NCBI RefSeq assembly: GCF_932294415.1
Contig: NC_065539.1
Coordinates: 52,781,501 to 52,845,500, forward strand
Source of the DNA: Quercus robur
Taxonomy: Eukaryota; Streptophyta; Magnoliopsida; Fagales; Fagaceae
DNA length: 64,000 nt
Direction of reading: 5' to 3'
Part shown: positions 1 through 11,050 of the stretch, piece after piece
How positions within the stretch are numbered: the first letter of the stretch is position 1
Layout: the number at the start of each line of letters is the position of its first letter
Made by a program: the position numbers and the translations under genes
The notes under the pieces: generated by a model
What the model saw: the letters and a program-made list of their open reading frames with translations, nothing else
What the model was told of the DNA's origin: nothing
Database searches by the model: none

Positions 1-71
1 TTTTCCCCTTTGTAAATATTATATAATCTTTAATTTTGTTCCCTTTGTAAATATTATGTAATCTTTAATTT
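1..71. repeat. Two-copy tandem repeat of about 34 bp
   Basis: A unit rich in A and T containing CCCTTTGTAAATATTAT is present twice head to tail at the window edge, with one or two differences. It lies inside the Helitron portion. Confidence 0.6.
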
Positions 72-1372
72 AAACTACGATAAAATAGAAAGAGGTGACT
101 AGAGAAGTAACTCAAATTGCAAGGATTGGCCAAATGATAGTTGACAAGAGAAAAACAAAGAGACAAGGAAAATGGGAATATGACATTCATCTAGATCATT
201 TGGTCCAACGTCTATTTCTTGGATGCAAGAGTTGCAATAGAATAAGAAAAATGAGCGATTGCATTTTCTTCAACATATAATTGATTATTTCTAGACTTAT
301 GATTTTTGTGGGAAATATTTTTTTGTCGATTGTATTCTTGAAGCAAAAGTCTTCTCTCATACCAACTAACATTATTAGATGATGTTGTGTTCATAGGCTA
401 AAAGTTTTTTGTAATTTATGCCAAGACTATGGACATACATATTGCCTGGAATGAGAATAGGTGATGTCGTGTTCATAGGCTAAAAGTTGTTTATAATTTA
501 TGCGTTAAACAAACACATCTTGTTTGGGATTAGAATCTTTACACAAGTTGAATGCAAGGCATATTGTCTAACAATTAAGAGAGCCCAAAAGTTTACATTG
601 TATAAATTGATTAGTTTTTTGCATAGTACATATTTTTTTTTTAAAGGAATAAATATAAATAAATTTATCAAGAAGAAATATTTTTGTAAAATTTGATTCT
701 CTAGCATTTTTTTAGTAATTATCAAAATATAAATTGTTACACTTGATGGAAGTCAAAAGTAGATAAGGCATTGCATGTTGCTTGTAGTATAGAAAATAAT
801 ATTTGTAAATTCTTTGGAATTAGTGAATATAATTGAGTGTGTTTAATGGACTTTGTTTCTAATTTGAGGACAAAGAGGTAGAGTGGCTTAATAAAATATT
901 TAATTGGTCTAGGATCACTATTTTACTCTTAAGCTCAACCTCTTTTTAAATCATGTGGTATTCAAATCCTATAAATGTATAATAGCTCAGTGTTGTGATT
1001 TGTATAATTTTGTTAGTATTTATCCATCTTTATTTTCGGTCATATCATTTTTTATTGTGATAATTTAAAAAATAGAAAGTAATACAATGTTTGACGTGGA
1101 TAGCTCATTATTTCTTGGGGATGAGGTTTCTTTCCAAAAATTGATATGTTGTAATTATTTGAAATGGTTTTTTATTGGAACATACTTGAACCATATCATT
1201 GTGGCTTTTAGATGAATGTTGTTTATTTGACTAATCTATTTATACATATTTTCAACGATTATTTAGAATTAGAATTATCTAATTTGATTGGTTTCAAATG
1301 ATTGTACCAATAAAAGTGAATATGTATAACTTTCATTCAACTATCCCGTGCATTGCACGGGTTAGCGACTAG
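1..1372 (+). mobile_element. Helitron, 3' portion (5' end outside window)
   Basis: The segment ends in a classic Helitron terminus. A seven-base-pair stem (CCCGTGC at 1345-1351, GCACGGG at 1355-1361, three-base loop) is followed eleven bases later by CTAG at 1369-1372, and the next base is T, as expected for insertion between A and T. The last 34 bases are almost identical to the end of the complete Helitron at 57571-62783, so the two belong to one family. How far left the element reaches cannot be seen. No Rep/helicase coding is visible. Inside are two direct repeats of about 41 bp (381-421 and 463-503). Confidence 0.75.
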
Positions 1373-3410
1373 TTTTTCTTAATTTTCAAGGTAATTGTGG
1401 TAGAGTCACTGCCTCATGCAATCATAATCTACAAGGCACATTTTGGTTTATATTTTGGGTTAGAATAAGCCTCTGAAGCAAACAATCTTGGCATCTTGTA
1501 TTTTATAGCTTAACTTGTGAGATCATGAAGCTATATGCAACAAGGACGCATACATGGACACATGACACCAAACAATCTTGTGTTTTTTTAGCTTAACTTG
1601 TGAGATCATGATAAAGCTATGAAGCAAGGACCCATGCACGGAAATGTACACAATGGTGCGTACTAATTAGTAATTACTATACAACAAATCAATTTTTGAG
1701 AAATTATGCTATCACTTGTTAGTAACTCATGTAATGCACAAGAAAAATTAATATAATACAATTTTTAAAAAATTATGAAATTCAATAAATATAATAATTA
1801 TTAATAGAAATTTAATAAAATTATGTTTGTATATGCAAATATATATTTTACTATTTAAAGAACATATATTATGCTATGTATGAGAATAATGATGTGTAAA
1901 TTTGTGAGATCTCAAAGCCTGGGTAATACAATATTATGAGATTAACCAAAAGTTGAATGTCATCAAGTCTATATGAATGTTATAGATTATAAATTATAGA
2001 TATGATCAATATATGAAATTTAATTACTATACATTTAAATCAATTTTATTAATCATAATTTATATTTATTTTAAGCTATACAAACTAATAACAACTATCA
2101 AAATCATCAAAAATATAACTAAAATAAAAAAAGAATATTTTTAAAAATAGAAACAATATGATTCATCATAACTACAAGATCTCATAGATAATCACATACA
2201 CTTAAAAGTTAAGATTGTACTACCACGTACATTTAGCGAAATGGTTATTTCACAAATACAAAGTTCTTGTGGGGTGGGGAGGGTAAGGGCCGAGTTTCAA
2301 GTCTCTAGAAGAAAATTTCACACATATACATTTAGGTTAGGTTAGAGTAGAATTTCTATTTTATATAAAAATTAAATAAATTAAAAAAGGAGTTAAGATT
2401 TTTAGTGATAACAATTTTTTTTATGAGAACTGTAACAAATATTAATATCCATAACTTACAAATAGGCAATAACCAATGTGTTTTATATAAACTAAGCACT
2501 AATCATCCAAATGAAGAGAAAAGACAAAAGCTTAAAATGTTTCTAGATTCCATAGGCATGCATAATTGAAAGAGTCTAACCGGATCATTACAAATAGCTG
2601 GTAAAAATAAATAAATAAAATAAGTAAAGCAATTTTCTTCTAGACACATTTAAGATTTGGATACTCAAATTCCTCTACCAAACGGGCCCTAATTATTGTG
2701 GTCCCATGGTTGCATCTGAATTTGGTTTTGTGACTGATTACTGATAAAAAAAAAAAGCTACTCACAGCTCATCAATGAAAAAGCTTCTCACATAAATGAT
2801 AAATGTCCTTTTATGCTTATGAATAGTAATCTTTTAAAATCATACCTTTATCTTGATCATTCGTATTTCTCAAAATTTGCGTTTGTTTTAGCATAAAAAT
2901 TGAATCACAAAAAAAATTTAAAAAATTAGGGACGTGACAAGCATTTTGCGTTTTTGGGTTAAATAATTTTTTCATCATACTCTTAAGATTTGTCTGGATA
3001 CCACTTATTTGTTGAAAACTAAAAACTTATTGTTAAAAACATTGTAGTAAAATATTTTTTTTAAAGACAAAACACTGTTTACGAACACTATTCACGGGTT
3101 TTTGTGCTTAGTAAATGTAGTAATCTCAAATTATAATTAATGCAAATTATTATCATTAACCAAAAAAAAAAAAAAAAAATACAAGAGCCTATGAAGCTAG
3201 AATTTTACTTGTAGCTTAATTGGTTGAAATTTTCCCTCCAACTAATAAATAGAATTAAATTTTTTTTTTTTTTTTTTTTATAGGAGAGGTTCTCATGTTA
3301 TGAATTTTTTTTTTTAATGGGAGTTGTGAAGTTATTTTTAAAATGACAAAATTTAGTTACAAAATTAGTTGTAGTCTTAGACTATAACCTTATTCAATAT
3401 CTTTTTTATT
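1373..3410. other. AT-rich intergenic sequence, no gene seen
   Basis: Every frame is heavily stopped and no protein family is recognisable. A direct repeat of about 57 bp (near 1480-1537 and 1570-1626, sharing the word GCTTAACTTGTGAGATCATG) and several A or T runs are the only structure noted. Confidence 0.6.
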
Positions 3411-3688
3411 AGAACTAATGGAATACCAGACATAATAGTGTACCTCTTATTATGGATCCCAATCCACTGCTCATCTGTGATACACGTAAATAAGAAAAAA
3501 AAAAGAATCATATTTCACTAAATATCTATCTATCATTGCAAGGAAAACCAAAAAATAAATCTCACACAACCAACTTGTGATTCTAAATGATAGTGCATCC
3601 AAGGGGAAAACGTTAAAACAACATTGTCTTGAAGAGAAGAAGAACATCAAGATTGGAAATTCAAGGTCCCTACTTGATGTGGAAGTTC

Positions 3689-4711
3689 TGATAGGCCACA
3701 AACTGAATGACCCATTGTGATAGAAATTAATTAATTAATTAGCCAAATTATTAATTAATCAATTTATTATACAAACGCATGGTGGCACAAACAAATCACC
3801 AATAAACTAAATATGCAGCGAAAAATAAATAACACGGTGATTTGTTTACGAATGGGGAAAACCTAACGGCAAAAACCCTATCGGGTGATTTTTAGGTCAC
3901 CACTCCCGAAACTTCACTATTATCACAACAAGCGATTATAAGTAAAGGAATCCAAGTACCTTACCAACCTATAGTTGAACCCTTACCCCAATACTCAATT
4001 GGACTTGTTCTATAGTGACAGTTCCCCTTCCGATGCACGACTCCCAAGTACGTGACTAACCAATTGCGTGGATCCCAGTACGCGACTTCAATCACCAACT
4101 AAGAAGGCTGTTGGTTGCAAAGTTCTTCAGTTCATCCACATGATGAAGATCAAGAAGATGCTTGGTCACAAAACCCTACGGTGCACATACACAGCAACTT
4201 CTTCAAGAGAAAGAGATGAACTAGGGCAAGAACTTCATTTCTGGTCACAATTTGCTTGAACAGAGTTTGCTCAAAGTTTGTGCAACTTGTGAACATTTTG
4301 ACGGCCCTTAAACTGATCCTTTTATATGTCTAGGGTTAAGAGAAAAGAAAGCTCAAAGACAAATTTGCGGATCCCAAGAAAATCATATTGGAATTCTGAA
4401 AATCTTAAATCTCGACAAATAGAAGGTGTCAAGCAGGTGTCGAGCACACCGAATGTAGAACAGCTTCCTTAAGCTCGATAGATGTAGCTGTCGAGCCAGC
4501 TGTCAAGCTTTAATAATTTTGCACTCTGAACTTGTTTTCTTAAACAGACTTGAAGGTTTCAATACTTAATCTTGAAACAAGGTTTCTTAAAGTATTTAAA
4601 GACATCCTAAATCTACCTAAATACAAGTGAAGTGCGTTTTGTCAAAGGATAAGCCAATTACATAAAATCATGACATATGTTCTTAACATGTGAAACACAT
4701 ATGTCCTAACA
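3689..4711 (-). mobile_element. Solo LTR, family A (about 1 kb)
   Basis: The block begins TGATAGGCC and ends CCTAACA, the TG...CA boundaries of an LTR lying in minus orientation, and is flanked by a 5-bp target duplication AGTTC (3684-3688 and 4712-4716). The same LTR brackets the elements at 19488-26250 and 43964-51038. No internal region is present. The paralogous segment at about 41972 keeps the unfilled target, and the right arm carries the same insertion at 63444, so it arrived after the segment was copied to about 42 kb and before the inverted duplication. Confidence 0.9.
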
Positions 4712-5099
4712 AGTTCTATTTAATATTAATTATACAATTATAAAAGCTCTATCAGAAAAATAAATTATGGGAATCTAGGCTATTTGATTTGAAAAAGCAG
4801 TCATAAACATCACCATATAAAAGAACTTATGTATTACTTTGTTTTCTAGCTTATAAAAAGAAAATGAGGAGTGGCGAAAACCGTGACTACCCTACCTAAT
4901 TGTGACCACAAGGACCACCAAGCATTTGTTAAGTAACTTTTTTCTTCTATTTAGGAATAACTGAATCCTAGATGCTTCCAATAAAAACATTAAAAAAAAG
5001 TCAGCTGAGTTAAGTAATTGTTTTTCTTTCAATGTAAGAAACCCTTGACGTATCCAATAAAAACCAAAAAAAAAGTCAGTTGAGTTATAAGTTCTTAAC

Positions 5100-5245
5100 T
5101 CTCTTTTAAATTAACTTAAGCCACAAACTTTTGATGAACATCAAGTTTTAGATAAGTCTTATATCTAATATAGTTTATTGTTCATCATGTCTTAGATAAG
5201 TCTTTTATCTAGATATGTATAGTTTGTTGTGGCTCATAGATCAAC
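5100..5245. repeat. Degenerate minisatellite beside U2
   Basis: Units of about 45-50 bp built on TTAGATAAGTCTTATATCTA and TTTATTGTTCATCA are repeated about twice here, in the 3' flank of U2. The copy at 42410-42565 has at least one more unit. Confidence 0.6.
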
Positions 5246-5441
5246 ACCAATACTTTGACGTTCTAGAATTGTGAGCATACCCTTCGAAGTAGTAAACAAA
5301 AATCTAGAGCGTGAAAAATGTTGCATTTTATATTGACTATCAGAAATAAATTATAATTACACCAAACAAACTAGAACTTAATGGACATGAAACCCGCACA
5401 AAGGAAAACAAACTTGTGATTCTCCAATGAAATTCGAACTT

Positions 5442-5459
5442 TTAGACTAGAATTGGATG
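5442..5459 (-). terminator. Plant snRNA 3' box of U2 copy 1
   Basis: On the minus strand, just after the U2 3' end, the sequence reads CA, nine bases, then AGTCTAA. This fits the plant snRNA 3'-end signal CA(N)3-10AGTNNAA exactly. Confidence 0.75.
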
Positions 5460-5652
5460 GGGTGCGCCAGGCCCGAGCAATAGTGCAACGCATGGGCGAC
5501 GCTTAAGAGCCCCAGCAGCAAGCTACTGTGGTGGGCTCTTCCCCTCAAGAAATAAATTTAATATCGTGTGGGCCGATGACCCACATATCAGATATTAAAC
5601 TGATAAGAACAGATACTACACTTGATCTTAGCCAAAAGGCCGAGAAAGGTAT
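5458..5652 (-). ncRNA. U2: U2 spliceosomal snRNA gene, copy 1
   Basis: This 195-nt minus-strand gene begins ATACCTTTCTCGGCCTTTTG, the conserved 5' end of plant U2, and ends GGCGCACCCCA. The branch-point-recognition GTAGTA, the stem IIa/IIb region and the 3' stem-loops are all recognisable. U2 snRNA pairs with the intron branch site in the spliceosome. The Sm-protein site reads ATTTCTTG, with a C inside the usual U run. An upstream sequence element, a TATA box and a 3' box are all correctly placed, so the copy looks expressible by RNA polymerase II. A similar copy lies in the inverted arm at 57267-57461. Confidence 0.92.
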
Positions 5653-5678
5653 GCTTTGCCCATCTTCTGATTTTCTCT

Positions 5679-5728
5679 TTTATACCTCGGCTTTGTTTAT
5701 TCCTCCTCCCTCTTACACAATGTGGGAC
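5679..5728 (-). promoter_or_regulatory. USE and TATA box of U2 copy 1
   Basis: On the minus strand GTCCCACATTG (5718-5728) fits the plant snRNA upstream sequence element RTCCCACATCG with one mismatch. TATAAA (5679-5684) lies 32 bases before the first U2 base. The 33-bp gap between the two elements is the longer, polymerase II type of spacing rather than the shorter U6-type spacing. Confidence 0.88.
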
Positions 5729-5859
5729 TCAGCATTTGAAACCAGCAAGAGTGGAAGCACATATTCAATGTATCTCTCTTATGCACTTAACCAGGAAGGT
5801 GTCTTAGCGTATGCTATTATTTGCAGGCGAAGAACCATTACATAAAATGTAATACAAAC

Positions 5860-6984
5860 TACCTTACAAACTCTCAGAGATAGTAGATAGACTGCATCTC
5901 ACTTATTTACTTACTCAAAAATAGTAGATTTAGGTTTTTATTATTTAAATGGGTAGTAGGCTTTGATATCAGTAACACAAACACAAAGATAAAGACATGG
6001 AAATATGGAAGAAGACTGCTTCTTGCATTCATTGGTTTCTTACAAAAGAATTACACTCCTTTTATAGGAGGAGAAATGGAACGAAAGAATATCTATATAG
6101 GTGTCCCAATTATTCATGGGCATCTGTATTTTTTCACATTGTATGATTTGGCTAGCACCTTGCTGTTACAATGGTCCACCAAGTTTCACATGTGCCAATC
6201 TCATTCCTCCATTTGGTTGATGAGTTTGTAATATTCTTTTTTGTCTAAAGATGACAAAGAGATAAAACTTCTATTTCATTTGCCATTAAAAATAAGTCAT
6301 ACGAGATACGACACATCAAGAGTTTTTCCTGTGGTCATGTCAAATCTTCAACTTTTTTTACTCTGATTTTTAGTTAGACATGTAGTTGATTGGTATTTGA
6401 GTACCATAAAAAAAAAAATAATAATAAATAAATAATAATAATTTGTCAATATTTTTTATCTTCTAGAAATTGAAATTTTAAATCTAAATTTTGAAAAAAA
6501 CAACAGAATCGTATTATTTGAGAAAGCAAAATCCCTCTTGCTTTGAAGACACAAATATATCAATCTTCACAAAGGATTATTGAAATCAATAGCCATTGAA
6601 GATTAAGAATGGGGAATTATTAACCAATTGATTTTTCAAGCTTTACCAACAAATCAATTGAAGACATGGCCACTAGTTTAGCATGATGGAGAAAAAGAGG
6701 TAAAAATTCTTCCAGCCATATCAAATTTGGTTCTTAAAGACAAAGGAAGAATAATTTGCTAAAAATGGAATAATTAATAGCAAGGTGCCAACCATATCAT
6801 ACTCTGTAAAATGATATAGATGCCCATGAATTATTGTATGTATAAATGTTGTAGATATCCAACCAATGGAGGTAGTATAAACAAAATTATAAAAGTTTTG
6901 TAATTCAACTAATACTTTCTGTTATTTTTAATAGAAACATTCAAGGTTTAATTTATCCCTCCCTCTAGGGCCTTTACTACAAAA
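5860..6984. other. U2 upstream flank, non-coding
   Basis: No coding frame is visible. The sequence up to about 6555 recurs at 43140-43905 and, reversed, at 56450-57060; an older copy lies at about 51523-51900. It includes a variable AATA/TTA microsatellite near 6410-6440. Confidence 0.6.
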
Positions 6985-7230
6985 TTATAAAATAAAAATA
7001 AAAGTAAACAATACCTCCTCTACCCATATTAGTAGTGACCATAATACCACCTCTACCCATATGGCTCTGTACCATGAGTGAGGATTTGCAACTTCCTTAA
7101 GATAATCAAGTGCATCTTCTCTTGAAGTGTAGTACCTTAGTCTGCTCATGCAAATGACTTGATTGTTGAATGCCAATTCCACGAATCCATCCACATCAGA
7201 AAATTGATAGGGGCGTAGTTTGATTTCCAT
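6985..7230 (-). pseudogene. Truncated GNAT acetyltransferase copy
   Basis: The minus-strand frame opens with MEIKLRPYQFSDVDGFVELA and follows the intact neighbour at 8878-9384 for about 57 residues, through HSWYRAI. It then leaves the family and ends in an unrelated hydrophobic tail of about 24 residues. The acetyl-CoA-binding half (YALGSKYWNKGITTEA in the neighbour) is missing, so activity is not expected. Its 5' flank resembles that of the intact gene, so it looks like a broken tandem duplicate. The same truncation occurs in the inverted arm at 55689-55934, so it predates that duplication. Two similar words, ATGGGTAGAGG, flank the point of divergence. Confidence 0.85.
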
Positions 7231-8877
7231 CTGATTATATTAATCTTTATGCATTGTTCTTGTAGCTAACACCGAAACACTAAAATGATTGCTAAATATT
7301 TAGGTAGAAAAGAATAGGTTATAACTTTTGAAGACCAAGAATTAGAACTACAAGTTAAGAGGAGTGACATGAATTTGGGAACAAAAACACAAAAATTATA
7401 GCTTCAAACATGTTTAACATAATTAAGGAAAAAGAGAGCCTATGTTTTGCTCTTTCACTTCAAACTCATATTCTTTTATGATACTCAAAGGCTTTGAAGA
7501 TCTTCTTGTACGCACAAACTAGTACAATAATGTTACCCATTACAACCACACATCACATGACTTGTACTATAATTGGGCGACACTTCACACAACTCTTTTT
7601 AGTGATAGACACAACTTGCATCTAGTGCACTAGATCATTAGACCCATACGATACAAATACTGTGTCTAAAATTTGGCATGAGTCCGTATTGTTTTAGATT
7701 CAGTGCACTGGACTCAAGCTTTGCCCTTCAGTGACAAAGTAGGAATCTCTCTACCATTAGTTAGAATTCATTTATTGAGTCATCTTCGAAGTTGTTTATT
7801 ATGATATTCCTCAACAACAATACAAAAGTCAAATTTTAAGTTTTATGGATCAGAATTAGTACATTCCAAATATAACATAGATGTCCTACTAATTTCAAGT
7901 GATAAGGTTAAATTCTAAACTAAACAAATTAAATGTTAAGAATGTGTGGGTTTTCAAATAGCCCAAAGCAGTCTAAAATGCATAAATTATCACACATAAG
8001 TTTCATTGTGAAAATACTCTTTGTTGCCAAAACAATCTATTCCGCTCTTATTTTTTCTTGCTCTGAATCTTGTGTGTTTTGTGTGAAGAATCCTATTTTG
8101 TTTTTGTTTCAACTTTCAACCACAACATTTTTCTATAATAGCAAATACGTTAATTTTTCTTCAAATCACATGGAGAGATCGACACTTGTGCACACAATGG
8201 GAAGCATTTTTTTCGTTAATGTGGGGGGTTTAGACTATTTTCTTAGGTGTGTATAATCCCATAAAAATAACCACAATTAGTGTATATGGTCTCATAACTT
8301 GCACCAAAGACATTAGCATGTATTGTCATTTAATTTACTCATTTTTCGCATTGGTTGTCACCAAAACTTCTTGACATGGTAAAGTAATCGACTTAGCAGC
8401 ATGAGGTTACCTATTAATTTGGACGAAAGCCACAAGAAGAAGCAGAACACTTGAATCTGTGAGGGTTCTTTGAATACACAAAAGGAGATTAGTCTGAAGT
8501 CTACCAGGAAATAAAGAGACAAAAGTTTGAATTGCCTTGTAGACTACAATGTGTTTAAATAGTAAAATAAACCTTGGGATAGCTAGGAAAACACACCAAA
8601 AATCCTAATTTGCATTAAACACAAAATTAGGTGGCAAAATGAGATAATTGCAAAACTAAATACTAATATTTCTAGGAGATGTCCCATAATAGACAAGACA
8701 TTATTCTGACTTTAATTTAAAAGTTACAATGGAAATTTTAAAACATAAAGTGTTAAAAAAGGCAAAAACACAAATTTTAGGACCTAAACAAAGGAATTTG
8801 CCTAAATAGTGGCTTCAATCATGGCCTAAGGCCACGAGTTTTGCTCCAAGCGTTGTGAAGGATTTTCATGCAATTCT
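7231..8877. other. Non-coding sequence between GNAT copies
   Basis: From 7260 to about 7760 it resembles the 5' flank of the intact GNAT gene (9410-9900). The open frame at 7933-8256 is not kept open in the inverted arm and is probably chance. The stretch from about 8395 to 8870, downstream of the GNAT stop, contains a TATTTAAACAC-like word (in the reverse sense) and could be an old unrecognised insertion, but no boundaries are clear. Confidence 0.5.
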
Positions 8878-9384
8878 TCAATTAGTTTGATCAGTTTTTA
8901 AAAAGCTATACATAATAACATCAATAGTCTTCCCATGGACAATGACATATTTCCTAAGTACACCTTCCTTTTGAAACCCAGCCTTTTCCAAAACCCTTTG
9001 TGAGGCCTTAATTTCCACATCAGCAACGCCTTCCAATCTCTCCATATTTGGAAACTCTTCAAACACACTAGAAATAACCAATTTCACTGCCTCTGTGGTT
9101 ATACCTTTGTTCCAATACTTTGATCCAAGAGCATAGCTGATTTGCCCTCTACATATCTCACAGTCAGACCCTGGTTTGACACATATGAATCCAATTGGAC
9201 GGTCCTCCAAGCATATGGCCCGATACCATGGGTGAGGAATGGCAACTTCCCTAAGATAATCAAGTGCATCTTCTCTTGAAGTGTAGTACCTTAGTCTGCT
9301 CGTGCGTATGACTTGATCATCGCATGCCCATTCCATGAAGTCATCCACATCAGATAATTGGTAGGGGCGTAGTTTGATTTCCAT
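8878..9384 (-). CDS. GNAT-family N-acetyltransferase (RimJ/RimL type), intact
   Basis: This single-exon frame encodes 168 residues, close to the usual length of plant RimJ/RimL-like GNAT proteins. Such proteins transfer acetyl from acetyl-CoA to an amine; the substrate of this plant group is not known to me. The N-terminus reads MEIKLRPYQLSDVDDFMEWA, the usual LRPY/F-x-L/I-SDVDDF opening. PHPWYRAICLEDRPIGFI (about residues 50-67) is a typical beta-strand segment. YALGSKYWNKGITTEAVKL (about 86-104) is the acetyl-CoA pyrophosphate-binding loop, and ASQRVLEKAGFQKEGVLRKY (about 128-147) is the conserved C-terminal core. The start is the first ATG and aligns with the paralogues. A TATA-like box lies about 270 bp upstream. 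No frame damage is visible. The partner in the inverted arm is 53515-54021. Confidence 0.9.
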   Translation of the reverse strand: MEIKLRPYQLSDVDDFMEWACDDQVIRTSRLRYYTSREDALDYLREVAIPHPWYRAICLEDRPIGFICVKPGSDCEICRGQISYALGSKYWNKGITTEAVKLVISSVFEEFPNMERLEGVADVEIKASQRVLEKAGFQKEGVLRKYVIVHGKTIDVIMYSFLKTDQTN

Positions 9385-10409
9385 CTTATTAATCTCTCTA
9401 ATATCTTGGGCCTGTAGCTAACACCAAACACTAAAGTGATTTCTAAATTTTTAGGGGGGAAAAAGAGAGAATAAACATATAGAAAAGAATAGTTTATAAC
9501 TTATAAGGATCAAGCAATAGAACTACAAGTTAAAAGGAGCAACAAAAACTAGGGAACCAAAACACACAAAATTTATTGATTCAAACATGTTTAACAAAAC
9601 AAAGGAAGCAGACTACATATGTTCTGCTTGTTCACTTCATACTCGTACCCTTTTATAATTCTAGCAAAGGCTCTGAAGATCTTCTTGTGCGCACAAACTA
9701 GTACAATAATTCTACTCATTACAATGACACTTCACATGGCTAGTACAATAATTGGCGGACACAGATAGTGCACTAAATCCAATATAATGCAGATACATGA
9801 TTAAAATTTACCATGTGTTCATATTGTGTTGGGTCCAGTGTACTAGACCCAAGCTTTGCCCTTTAATGACAAAGTAGGAATATCTGTACAATTGGTTGGA
9901 GTTCGTCTAATGAGTCATCTTCCAAGCTGTTTATTACGCTTAAAAAGTCAGTTTTTAAATTAGAAGGATCAAAATTAGTACAATCCAAACATAACATAGA
10001 TGTCCTACTAATTCCAGGTGTTTATTTTGTAGGACTTTACTTTCACAAGACTCTAAAGGACACAAATACACTCTGCATGGAAAATATTGGATCATTTGGC
10101 ATCTTTAAATTTTCAATGTGGTAATATATCCACCTATATTTTTAGTGGGGATGCTAGTGCTACACTCATCAAGTGGTCAACTAAATTCCCACAATAAATT
10201 AAATTGCAATTATTTGAGCACTGATCAATCAGCATGAACACACAAAAGATATTAGCCAGGGACAAAATCAGCTTTACCTTCACTCCACTCTTTGAAGCAA
10301 AAAATAAAGCATGTCGCATCAATGACAGAGCTTCAATCAGCAGCACCAACAGGAAAATCAAGTTTTCAGGACAGATAAATAAACTTGTGGATGACTAATT
10401 TAAAGCCAT
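9385..10409. other. GNAT 5' flank, non-coding
   Basis: No convincing gene. A 75-codon frame at 10134-10361 recurs in the inverted arm (52504-52731) but resembles no family I know. A diverged copy of part of this flank also occurs at 51905-52345 in the same orientation. Confidence 0.5.
9650..9657 (-). promoter_or_regulatory. Candidate TATA box for GNAT
   Basis: TATAAAAG on the minus strand, in a short AT-rich stretch about 270 bp before the ATG. The same box is kept in the inverted copy (53242-53249). The distance implies a long 5' leader or a leader intron. Confidence 0.45.
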
Positions 10410-11050
10410 CCTATCTGACATTCTTCCTGGCTCTTGTTTGAATTTCATTATCCTATCTAACCTTCAAAATTCCTAAATTAAATTTTCATTATAAACAAAC
10501 ATGACTAGTATGACTACTGAGGCATGATTGTGGTACATACTTGGTATCTTGACTCTAGTAGTTAATTCCAAATACCCACTCCAAAAGAGTAGCTTCTTTT
10601 TTTATTTGGTGAGGGCTGACCTTATAGCAAGCAACCGTTATAGTTTTCTCTCAATCTCACCCAATAGTGGGTCCACCGTACCAATTTTTGTCCCAATGTC
10701 CGCATTAACCAATGTCCACATTAACAATGCCTTCCAATCTCTCCATATATCTCTTCAAACACACTAGAAATTATCATTTTTCATTTTTCACTGCCAATGT
10801 AAATGCCTTTGCCCCAACACTTAGATCCTAGACCATAGCTTGTTCTACTTCTGCATATGAATGGTCGCCATTATTAATTAATTCAGTAAATAATATGTAA
10901 AAGAATTTACTAAAAAAGTTATTGTTTTGGAGACTGTATGGACTTACAAAACTTGGTCTAGAATTGGGTGGGGTGCGCCAGACCTGTGCAGTAGTGCAAC
11001 GCATGGGCGACGCTTGAGAGCCCCAGTAGCAAGCTACTGTAGTGGACACT
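10410..11050. repeat. Tandem unit A: GNAT scrap plus U2 3' fragment
   Basis: This is the first of three head-to-tail units of about 640-710 bp, starting CCTATCTGACRTTCTTCCTGG and ending inside U2 sequence. It holds a minus-strand GNAT remnant (about 10725-10855, related to the middle of the intact gene) and the 3' part of U2 (10969-11046). The inner minisatellite word CAATCTCACCCAATAGTGGG occurs once here. Confidence 0.8.
10969..11046 (-). pseudogene. U2 snRNA 3' fragment in unit A
   Basis: Only about the last 78 nt of U2 (stem III/IV region to GGCGCACCCC) are present. The branch-site-pairing 5' half, Sm site and promoter are absent, so this cannot make a functional snRNA. Confidence 0.85.

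Larger units (their letters stand above)
3411..10378. repeat. Left arm of a large inverted duplication
   Basis: This block matches the reverse complement of the sequence from 52484 to at least 64000. In order from left to right it holds a solo LTR, a minus-strand U2 gene, a truncated GNAT, non-coding flank and an intact GNAT. The inner breakpoint is near 10378 (partner 52484). The outer breakpoint lies beyond the right window edge. Across the intact GNAT reading frame the two arms differ at 7 of 507 bases by eye. The outer part, from about 3411 to 6560, is also present once more, in the same orientation and more diverged, at 41699-43905. Confidence 0.85.

Noticed and set aside
5528-5845. Open frame of about 105 codons across the U2 region (also at 42841-43122 and 57074-57391)
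   Set aside because: It is the antisense of the U2 snRNA gene and its promoter; it is conserved only because the RNA gene is.
7933-8256. 107-codon plus-strand frame
   Set aside because: In the inverted arm the same DNA needs two different frames, and there is no family resemblance; most likely chance.
10134-10361. 75-codon hydrophobic frame, repeated at 52504-52731
   Set aside because: It is conserved only as part of the recent duplication; no known domain or supporting start context was seen.
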